From: Bacillota bacterium
Lineage (GTDB): Bacteria; Bacillota; Bacilli; Alicyclobacillales; SLC66
DNA length: 6,496 nucleotides
Direction: 5' to 3'
NCBI GenBank assembly: GCA_021846145.1
Contig: JAJZCJ010000186.1
Location: 1-6,496, forward strand
In this document: positions 1 through 5,126 of the stretch, one piece after another
Position numbering within the stretch: position 1 is the stretch's first letter
Layout of the letters: every line of letters begins with the position of its first letter
Position numbers and translations under genes: made by a program
The notes under the pieces: model-generated
What the model was told of the DNA's origin: nothing
The model's input: only the letters and a program-made list of their open reading frames with translations
The model's database searches: none

Positions 1-44
1 GGACGACTGCTCGCGACAAATGGCTCATCTTGAACAGTGATCAT
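1..44 (-). CDS. Start of an unidentified downstream gene (5' fragment)
   Basis: An ATG at 44-42 overlaps the TGA stop of the GAF gene (43-41) as ATGA, the usual junction of translationally coupled genes. The frame stays open to the left edge and reads MITVQDEPFVASSR before the window ends. There is no good ribosome site in the preceding bases (reverse complement TTTTACTTAGCGGC), which fits re-initiation by ribosomes finishing the GAF gene. Fourteen residues are too few to name a family. Its position as fourth gene behind a chemoreceptor, FapA and GAF protein suggests another signalling protein, but that is inference only. Confidence 0.5.
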   Translation of the reverse strand, partial: MITVQDEPFVASSR

Positions 45-1576
45 GCCGCTAAGTAAAACAGTAAAAATGGCTGTAAGTTATGAGCAATTGTATCGATCAC
101 CATATATACTTCTTCAGATAATCCTCCTTGTACTCCCATAATACATAAACATCCTAGGAAATCCGCAGATTGCGACTGTTGATCTAGATCCCAATTCTCC
201 TTTATACGATGGCGCCAAAAAGGCACCACAATCAAGCAGTTTGTATCAGTATCTGGCGCAATATCTAAATTCTCTAACCATTTATTTGCACCCTCAGATG
301 TATATTCACAAATGGTGGCATCCAACGCTGGAATCCACTTATCCATCACTTCAGTAGAAATTTCTAAATCAGGCTTCATTCCAAGCGATGATTTCACCTC
401 AAAGTGTTCATGCGTTTGCAGAACAAGAAACATTCTATTTACCTTCGCATATAACGTTAACGTATGCGCGATTAAAGTCATCAATTCATCCAAATCACAA
501 CACTGACCTAAATTACTCGTAAGTAAATGCAGAGTAGATAGGGCCTGTACTTTGCGGTGATTAATATCACGCTGCAGTATTACTTCTTCCCATCTCCGGG
601 CTTGCATAATCGCCAAATATGTAATGGATGCTAATAACTGGATTGTTTCAAAAAAGTTTTCATCTTGTTCTATCACAGGCGAATCACTCAATGTAACAAA
701 TCCGACTAAATTCTCTTTTCCTAGTAAAATGATATATTTAGCAGAAAGCAAAGAAAAATCACGGCTTGAAGTAAAAATTTGATCTAAATACTCATTATCC
801 TTTCCAAATTCATACAAGCGACCTGTAAATTTAGACATGTCTTCCTGCTGCAAAAAAAACTCACCATATTGCTTGTGTCGATAACTATTATCTTTATACG
901 CCACCACAACTAATCGATCACGCAACTCGTCCCAAACAGCCAATGATGTAATGGTACTGCGAGCTAATTCACCAAATGCATCGACCGCACGTTCATAAAG
1001 ATCATCTAATGAAGTCTGTGTTAATAAAGAGGTGGTATAAGTTTGTAATCCCATCAACGTATACAAATTTTTATTAAATTGTTGTTGTAATTGTTCCAAC
1101 TCATGTTGTTGCTCACTGCTCTGAAGAGCGGATTGTACTAAATACAACAATGTATGAGCGAGTTGCATTTTTTCTTCATCAAACGTGCCGGAAATCGTTC
1201 CTTTCGCAACAATCCAACCAAATAATTTTTGTTTCATTACCAGAGGAATAACAAGGGCGGGTTGAAAAGCGTCTATCCAGTCTTGTGCGAACCATCGACC
1301 CCAATGATGTCTTACAAATCCTGCATGTAAAACAGGTAATTCCTTTAGTTGGCTAGTTTGTGACACCACCCAGGCAGGAATATCATAACCTTGTTGCTGA
1401 ACCAGAGAAAAACCATCCTCAGAGCTTAAGAATAGTGCTTTTTCTTTTAACGATAGCATTTCGCTAAATATTTCATAAGCATACTTGGCAATCTGATGTG
1501 ACAATAATGGTTGAGAAAATAGCTCGATAGCCCGATGTAATATGGTATGAGAGCGAGTTAGTTGGTATTTCTCCAT
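41..1576 (-). CDS. Protein with three GAF-like sensor domains
   Basis: A soluble 511-residue protein with no signal peptide or membrane segment. It reads as three GAF-like units: about residues 10-153 (core strand ALVIPLVMKQKLFGWIVAKG), 173-335 (YIILLGKENLVGFVTLSD) and 347-511 (NCLIVVPFW then FLGCLCIMG). Short helical linkers join them, the first very Gln/Glu-rich (SEQQHELEQLQQQF, about 154-167) and probably a coiled coil. GAF domains bind small ligands or mediate dimerisation. No output domain (kinase, GGDEF, HD, helix-turn-helix) is present, so the protein must pass its signal to a partner, perhaps the next gene product. The frame extends upstream to 1657, into the end of fapA, but a strong AGGGGG at 1590-1585 sits 5 bases before ATG 1579 and 8 before ATG 1576, so one of these is the start. 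It begins just after the fapA stop and overlaps the following gene by 4 bases. Domain assignment is by pattern, so repeat boundaries are approximate. Confidence 0.8.
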   Translation of the reverse strand: MEKYQLTRSHTILHRAIELFSQPLLSHQIAKYAYEIFSEMLSLKEKALFLSSEDGFSLVQQQGYDIPAWVVSQTSQLKELPVLHAGFVRHHWGRWFAQDWIDAFQPALVIPLVMKQKLFGWIVAKGTISGTFDEEKMQLAHTLLYLVQSALQSSEQQHELEQLQQQFNKNLYTLMGLQTYTTSLLTQTSLDDLYERAVDAFGELARSTITSLAVWDELRDRLVVVAYKDNSYRHKQYGEFFLQQEDMSKFTGRLYEFGKDNEYLDQIFTSSRDFSLLSAKYIILLGKENLVGFVTLSDSPVIEQDENFFETIQLLASITYLAIMQARRWEEVILQRDINHRKVQALSTLHLLTSNLGQCCDLDELMTLIAHTLTLYAKVNRMFLVLQTHEHFEVKSSLGMKPDLEISTEVMDKWIPALDATICEYTSEGANKWLENLDIAPDTDTNCLIVVPFWRHRIKENWDLDQQSQSADFLGCLCIMGVQGGLSEEVYMVIDTIAHNLQPFLLFYLAA

Positions 1577-1584
1577 CATGAGAA

Positions 1585-1590
1585 CCCCCT
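1585..1590 (-). promoter_or_regulatory. Ribosome binding site of the GAF gene
   Basis: On the minus strand AGGGGG lies 5 bases before ATG 1579 and 8 bases before ATG 1576, between the fapA stop (1598-1596) and the GAF start. It is the strongest such site in the window. It rules out the longer reading of the GAF frame that would begin inside fapA at 1657. Confidence 0.75.
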
Positions 1591-2240
1591 GCATGCTATT
1601 CAAAAAACAATTGATCTTCCGTAATATAAAATGTCCCCTTGGTTTCTGTCTCGACAATTTTTTTGCTGTTCTTAATGATTAAATGTGTTTTGGGATAAGC
1701 CGCCTTAGATATTAAAACCGCGCCTTCTCCGCGCGTTTTAAGTAATGCTGACCATGATTTAACCACTGATTCAATTTGATATAATTCATTTTCAAGATGT
1801 TGCTGCGTGGCAAGCGCATTATCATACTCTTCCTGAGTCTGTTCATCCAAAGGTTCAGATATCACGTTATAAGCATCTAATAGTCGCAGCAGTTTTTCTA
1901 GTGAAATACGTTTCACTTTATATTCCGCTAATAAAATCTCTAATTTTTCTCGAATCTCTGCTCGATTAAATCCAGATACAGATACATGCGTAGACCGTTC
2001 ATAAACATTCCCAATATAAGCTGCGACCACTTGCGATTCAGCTACCACTTTGCCACCAATTAATTTCCCTCTATCTTTGTCAAGGATGATCACTTTCGCC
2101 TGAAGTTCACTGCCCATCGCATAATACCCAATGTGAATTTCCTTACCGGCTCTCATCACACAATCATTAGCATGCTTAGCATAGATATTCCCTTTTGCCT
2201 CAATCACAGCCTTGCCTTGCCCATATACACCCCCACTCAA

Positions 2241-2244
2241 ATAA
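2241..2244. repeat. Target site duplication, left copy (ATAA)
   Basis: ATAA immediately precedes the left inverted repeat and matches the ATAA that follows the right one at 4164-4167. Removing one copy together with the element rebuilds GGT GAT ATT TAT TTG AGT (GDIYLS) on the coding strand. Because the surroundings are AT-rich, chance extension or shift of the match by a few bases cannot be excluded, but 4 bp is the only length giving symmetric ends. Confidence 0.8.
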
Positions 2245-2259
2245 ATAGCCTCTCGGCAT
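2245..2259 (+). repeat. Left terminal inverted repeat of the element
   Basis: ATAGCCTCTCGGCAT is the exact reverse complement of 4149-4163. Beyond it the two ends diverge at once (CTGTTCTT against TGAGAAGT), so the repeat is exactly 15 bp. In the FapA 3' fragment this repeat encodes CREA just before the native IYLSGG. Confidence 0.9.
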
Positions 2260-2413
2260 CTGTTCTTGATTGATTCCTCAAGGATCTTGGCCTTGGAGTT
2301 TTTGCTTTTTCCTCCACTTTTCAAATGACAGCCTTGCTTATGCCGCACTCCGAATTGGGAATTCAGTCTCTCGTTTTAATCGAAAATATGTCATAAAATC
2401 AGCGGAATTTCTC
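2260..2413. other. Non-coding left end of the element
   Basis: Between the terminal repeat and the transposase promoter I see no independent gene. It contains the element-derived start of the FapA 3' fragment (minus strand, from 2348), a small palindrome GAATT-GGG-AATTC (2352-2364) and the left inner repeat. No outward promoter is convincing on the minus strand. About 150 bases of non-coding DNA is long for an IS end, one reason to suspect a composite element. Confidence 0.5.
2372..2404 (+). repeat. Inner inverted repeat, left side
   Basis: CGTTTTAA (2372-2379) and AAAATCAGCG (2395-2404) both recur, inverted, at 4005-4022. There they are fused into an uninterrupted CGCTGATTTTTTAAAACG. On the left they are separated by 15 extra bases. 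The AAAATCAGCG half lies 10 bases before the TTGACA of the transposase promoter, where an IS terminus would be expected. No convincing target duplication is visible outside this pair, so it may be an inner IS end or a transposase-binding subterminal site. Confidence 0.55.
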
Positions 2414-2440
2414 TTGACATTTGAAAACTACCCCAATAAT
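2414..2440 (+). promoter_or_regulatory. Likely transposase promoter
   Basis: A perfect TTGACA (2414-2419) is followed after 15 bases by AATAAT (2435-2440, five of six matches to TATAAT). A less good TAATCA at 2437-2442 gives a 17-base spacer. Transcription would start around 2447, about 50 bases before the transposase ATG and downstream of the first arm of the long hairpin. The short spacer suggests modest strength. Confidence 0.5.
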
Positions 2441-2488
2441 CACGACGAGGAGCCCAACCAACTCCATCCTTCGTCGAAAGGGGTAGTT
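2426..2488 (+). promoter_or_regulatory. Long hairpin over the transposase ribosome site
   Basis: AACTACCCC (2426-2434) is perfectly complementary to GGGGTAGTT (2480-2488). Inside it CGACGAGGA (2443-2451) pairs with TCCTTCGTCG (2467-2476) with one bulged base. In RNA entering from outside the element the whole structure can form and bury the only ribosome-site-like GGGG (2480-2483). A transcript from the element's own promoter starts past 2434 and lacks the outer arm. IS10 and IS50 are known to use this type of arrangement to silence read-through transcripts. Confidence 0.6.
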
Positions 2489-2494
2489 CACCCC
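2480..2494 (+). promoter_or_regulatory. Alternative short hairpin before the transposase start
   Basis: GGGGT (2480-2484) can pair with ACCCC (2490-2494) around the 5-base loop AGTTC, ending one base before the ATG at 2496. It shares the GGGGT arm with the long hairpin, so the two cannot coexist. Even without read-through it would dampen initiation, consistent with low transposase expression. Confidence 0.45.
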
Positions 2495-2495
2495 C

Positions 2496-3977
2496 ATGTT
2501 ACCTTTTATTCGTTCTCATGCCCAGTACCAATCGTTTGTCCTTGAACAATTACGCACCCATTACTCAGGCGGCATCCTCGTTTTGGTCGCTCACGACTGG
2601 CCATTCATCGAAAAGTGTTGGCTGCTTGACCTCTCCGGCACCGCATCCCTATTAAGTGGTCAGTATGCCGCTCGTGGTATTCACGCCATTGACCCTGCTA
2701 ACCTGCTGCGTGCGTATTTGCTGATGTTGCAAGTGGGCCAAACGTCCCTCACCAAGTGGGTGGACGAGCTGCGTCGCGTGCCGCTATACGCCATCATCAG
2801 TGGGTTCTTTCCCGGCCACACGCCGGGCGTCGGCACGTTTTACGATTTCTTTGCTCGCCTGTGGCCTAGTGCCAGTCCGCACCTGACAAATCCGCGTAAA
2901 CCAAAGCGCAAGAAAAAACCCGTCAAAGGCAAGAAGGGGGAGAAAGCACCCACCACCACGCCGCATAAGGTGGAACGATTGGTCGACAGACTCTTGCTGA
3001 GTCAGTCAAAGGCCACCCCATTGCCGACTGATCGCCTCATGACCCTGTTTCGCGAGCAGTTTGTACAAATTTCCGCCACACTCGGGATCATCGGTGACGT
3101 GACGGCACTCTCGATCGCAGGCGACGGCACCCCCGTGCGAACCGCTGCCTTTCCCCGCAGCCTCCGCCTTTGTGATTGCCGGGAAAAAGACATTCCTTCG
3201 TGCACCTGTCCTCGTCTTTATTCACAACCAGATTGCAATATCGGGTGGGACAGCCATCGCGTCTGTTATTTCTTCGGTTACCATCTTTACATGTTCACCG
3301 CGTCAGACAGTCATTATGACCTTCCCCTCTACCCCAGATTGGGACGCGCTTCCCGCCATGACGCCGTGTCCCTCATCGTGAGCATCAAGGAATTTGAACG
3401 GTATTACCCCGATTGGCGTTGGAAACAGGTATTACTCGATGCAGCGCACGATGCCTTGCCTATTTACCGCTATTTCGAATCCAAAGGCACGCTCCCGTTC
3501 ATCGATCTCAACCAACGCAAAACGGGGAACAACAAGTACAAGAACGACATCACGGTATCCCCAGAAGGAGTACCTATTTGCCAAAAAGGGCTAACGATGA
3601 AAGATAACGGGTATGATCGCAGTCGAGGACGGCGTAAATATCGCTGTCCGCTCATGAAAAATGGCAGTTGCCACTGCGACTCCCCTTGCTCTGACTCGTC
3701 ATACGGTCGGTGCGTGTACACGTATACCAAGGATAATCCTCGTTTGTTCCCACCCGTCGCTCGCCACAGTGACGAATGGCACCACGTCTACAAACGAAGA
3801 ACGACCGTGGAGCGTTCTAACAAGCGGGAGAAGATTGACTATAAGTTGGAAGCCGGTAAGCATCGCAGTACAAAAATGTGGCTAATCCGCCTGTTTGGTA
3901 TCATGATGTGCCAGCACGTGGATGCGTGGCACCAAGAAATCGGCATCGACCTGAAGTCATCATTCGTGGTGGCCTAA
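2496..3977 (+). CDS. DDE-type transposase of the insertion element
   Basis: A 493-residue transposase that would catalyse cut-and-paste or copy insertion of its own element. ATG 2496 is the first possible start, since an in-frame TAG lies at 2484-2486. The ribosome site is poor: AAAGGGG ends 12 bases upstream inside a hairpin. The N-terminal part (65-125, DPANLLRAYLLMLQVGQTSL to GVGTFYDFFARLWP) looks like the DNA-binding region of IS4-superfamily-like transposases, followed by a very basic linker (PRKPKRKKKPVKGKKGEK, 133-150). Likely catalytic residues are D210 (IAGDGTPV), D315 (VLLDAAHDA) and E439 (RTTVERSNKREKID). A cysteine group CDC-x7-CTC (226-238) and a second one at 362-406 (C362, C384, C392, C394, C398, C406) sit in the insertions of the fold and could bind zinc. 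No frameshift or internal stop is seen, so it may be active. The exact IS family is not recognised. Confidence 0.88.
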   Translation: MLPFIRSHAQYQSFVLEQLRTHYSGGILVLVAHDWPFIEKCWLLDLSGTASLLSGQYAARGIHAIDPANLLRAYLLMLQVGQTSLTKWVDELRRVPLYAIISGFFPGHTPGVGTFYDFFARLWPSASPHLTNPRKPKRKKKPVKGKKGEKAPTTTPHKVERLVDRLLLSQSKATPLPTDRLMTLFREQFVQISATLGIIGDVTALSIAGDGTPVRTAAFPRSLRLCDCREKDIPSCTCPRLYSQPDCNIGWDSHRVCYFFGYHLYMFTASDSHYDLPLYPRLGRASRHDAVSLIVSIKEFERYYPDWRWKQVLLDAAHDALPIYRYFESKGTLPFIDLNQRKTGNNKYKNDITVSPEGVPICQKGLTMKDNGYDRSRGRRKYRCPLMKNGSCHCDSPCSDSSYGRCVYTYTKDNPRLFPPVARHSDEWHHVYKRRTTVERSNKREKIDYKLEAGKHRSTKMWLIRLFGIMMCQHVDAWHQEIGIDLKSSFVVA

Positions 3978-4148
3978 GCCAAACAGAAGCTATTTACTGA
4001 ACCACGCTGATTTTTTAAAACGTATGCTCGGCGCGGTTTCTTTGTTATGCCCATGTCATGATGAACACCCACCAACCATACTAGACACATCCTTTTCCCA
4101 GTAAAATAATTGAATGATTACTGCTTTTGACTAATTAGAGACTTCTCA
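3978..4148. other. Non-coding right end of the element
   Basis: From the transposase stop to the right terminal repeat there is no open frame of note. It holds the inner repeat (4005-4022), a short GC-rich patch (GGCGCGG, 4030-4036), then AT-rich DNA. No clear stem-plus-T-run terminator for the transposase or for the antisense fapA transcript is visible. Confidence 0.5.
4005..4022 (-). repeat. Inner inverted repeat, right side
   Basis: CGCTGATTTTTTAAAACG begins 27 bases after the transposase stop. Its halves are the inverse of AAAATCAGCG (2395-2404) and CGTTTTAA (2372-2379). The six-T run might tempt a terminator call, but the preceding bases form no strong stem. The tight placement after the transposase gene favours an element end. 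Confidence 0.55.
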
Positions 4149-4163
4149 ATGCCGAGAGGCTAT
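4149..4163 (-). repeat. Right terminal inverted repeat of the element
   Basis: ATGCCGAGAGGCTAT is the exact reverse complement of 2245-2259. On the minus strand it adds IASRH to the FapA 5' half, and the TGA stop (4148-4146) follows immediately inside the element. Confidence 0.9.
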
Positions 4164-4167
4164 ATAA
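4164..4167. repeat. Target site duplication, right copy (ATAA)
   Basis: ATAA directly follows the right inverted repeat and pairs with the copy at 2241-2244. On the coding strand it is TTAT within the GDIY codons of the FapA 5' half. Confidence 0.8.
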
Positions 4168-5126
4168 ATATCACCCTCTTTAGAAACAATGCGATCCACT
4201 GCGCCTACTCCTAATGGGCTCAAAATAGAAAGATCTTTTCCTGCTACCACAGAAAACGTATCTTGCACTGTTCCTTGAATAATGACTGCCCCCGCAAAAT
4301 CAATATTTCCGGTCCCCACACCCACGTCTCCTGGAATCAAAAGACGATTGATCACTCCGATACGACCATTCTGCCATTCCATCGCCCCATCGATAGATGC
4401 GCGCAAAACAAATTTGTTCCCTTCTTTAGTTTCTGTGACTGTTTTAGGATCATAGCGCAACGCTTGATCCTTGCCTGGTAAAGCAGGAATGATTTTACCT
4501 GTTACCGTTCGACCTGTAGTGCCCATAGTAGCTGGGATTTTTTCACCCAACCATGCGCCCGCATGAATTTCATCAATAAAATTCATTTCATAAAAATTAG
4601 TGTTACCATCAGATTTAAGTAGTGGTTTTTTTTCCGATGGTTGTAAATAATTAAGGATGGCGTTCTGTCCAGAAATAGGTTGAATCCCTTGAGCAACTAC
4701 TATCCATTTTTGGGGGATGAAAGGTCCCCGTAAGGCCTCCATCAAGAACCCTTCACGAACCCCATTATCTTCTAGCGCTTGTAATATCATTGTAATTATT
4801 TCCAGATTCTCAGCTAACTCTTCTTGAGTTTGAAAAATCCGTATCTTAGCCTCCATGCCATCTGGACTCACCACACATTCCACGATTGGCCGCCAACTCC
4901 CAATTGGTACTGCTTGGTTAGTAAAATGAGAGAAGACTTGCTGCAAAGCAGAAAAGTTTTTCAATTCAATGCGTGGATAACAACTCAATACATTTTGAAA
5001 ATCTTTCATGGTAAGACCGTCTTGACAAAGTTGCACGAAAACGCTTTCTTCTTTTATTGACAAGATAAACTTATCGTCTTCATAAAGATTCACTTATGTC
5101 ACGTCCGTTCACATGTTTTATAACGA

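Larger units (their letters stand above)
1596..2348 (-). pseudogene. FapA 3' fragment with element-derived N-terminus
   Basis: A 250-codon open frame begins at a GTG at 2348 inside the insertion element. Its first 34 or so residues (MRHKQGCHLK..., very Lys/Ser-rich) are element DNA. From IYLSGGVYGQGKAVIEAKGN onward (about residue 35) it is the FapA C-terminal part: beta-helix turns such as CVMRAGKEIHIG and GKLIGGKVVAESQVVAAYIG, then a coiled-coil region (about 129-205) and a tail with ISKAAYPKTHLIIKNSKKIV. No convincing ribosome site precedes the GTG (only GGAG touching it). Upstream in frame is a TAA. A GGAGG lies inside the element part, but no start codon follows it at a useful distance. 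Expression as a separate polypeptide is possible but unproven, and most likely this is a dead fragment. It ends just before the GAF gene. Confidence 0.75.
2245..4163 (+). mobile_element. Insertion element in fapA, 1919 bp with 15-bp inverted repeats
   Basis: Both ends carry the same perfect 15-bp sequence in inverted orientation: ATAGCCTCTCGGCAT at 2245-2259 and ATGCCGAGAGGCTAT at 4149-4163. ATAA flanks it directly on both sides (2241-2244 and 4164-4167), a 4-bp target duplication. Excision in thought of 2245-4163 plus one ATAA restores the FapA frame, independent support for these exact ends. The only gene inside is the plus-strand transposase, opposite to the host operon. The transposase is GC-rich, while the two ends (2260-2413 and 3978-4148) are AT-richer and non-coding. 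They hold a second inverted-repeat pair, so the element may be composite. The IS family is not assigned: a transposase search is needed. Confidence 0.88.
1596..5093 (-). pseudogene. fapA: FapA/DUF342 gene disrupted by an insertion element
   Basis: Two minus-strand pieces (5093-4164 and 2244-1596) are halves of one FapA-family (DUF342) gene, split by the element at 2245-4163. Taking out the 1919-bp element and one 4-bp repeat (1923 bases, a multiple of three) joins ...GDIY to LSGGVYGQ... in frame and gives 524 residues, a normal family length. Restored order: variable N-terminal region, the FapA hallmark IPATMGTTGRTVTGK (186-200) with LPGKD, beta-helix repeats, an alpha-helical coiled-coil hairpin, and a beta-rich tail. 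FapA was named for a role in flagellar assembly, but many Firmicute members have no known function. The gene lies 33 bases after the receptor and 16-19 bases before the GAF gene. The insertion falls within the beta-helix, so neither half should fold as the native protein. The family call is strong. The symbol is used in the family sense only. Confidence 0.88.
4146..5093 (-). pseudogene. FapA 5' fragment, truncated by the element
   Basis: This piece starts at GTG 5093, the first possible start because an in-frame TAA directly precedes it. The ribosome site is weak (GGAC about 10 bases upstream), so the gene may be coupled to the receptor ending at 5127. It encodes 315 residues, of which the last five (IASRH) and the stop come from the inverted repeat of the element. 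Visible landmarks are a predicted mixed N-terminal domain (1-165), the family signature GEKIPATMGTTGRTVTGK (183-200), IIPALPGKD (201-209), RIGVINRLLIPGDVGVGTGNIDFAG (245-269) and the first beta-helix turns, DTFSVVAGKDLSILSPLG and AVDRIVSKEGDIY. It retains the intact DUF342 N-terminal region, so a truncated product could still be made from the native signals. Confidence 0.82.

Noticed and set aside
312..506. Small plus-strand open frame opposite the GAF gene
   Set aside because: Antisense to a well-supported gene, no ribosome site and no recognisable protein.
41..1657. Longer GAF protein starting at 1657
   Set aside because: The extra 27 residues overlap the coding end of fapA and have no ribosome site, whereas AGGGGG directly precedes ATG 1579/1576.
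2352..2364. GAATT-GGG-AATTC palindrome as an operator
   Set aside because: Only five base pairs of AT-rich stem, not placed at any promoter I can support.
2270..2545. Plus-strand open frame overlapping the transposase start
   Set aside because: It crosses the inner repeat, promoter and hairpin region, has no recognisable domain and overlaps the transposase start in another frame.
3002..3885. Several short open frames on both strands within the transposase gene
   Set aside because: They are by-products of the GC-rich codon pattern of the transposase, with no ribosome sites or family features.
4001..4022. Rho-independent terminator after the transposase
   Set aside because: There is a six-T run, but the preceding bases do not form a stable GC-rich stem, and the sequence is better explained by its inverted match at 2372-2404.
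2245..4163. Reading the two flanks as halves of one palindromic target (CTCTCGAGAG) split at its centre
   Set aside because: Joining there leaves eight extra residues (IASREAIY) and a duplicated IY in the FapA beta-helix. Treating the 15 bp as the element's own inverted repeats with an ATAA duplication restores the typical GDIYLSGG spacing.
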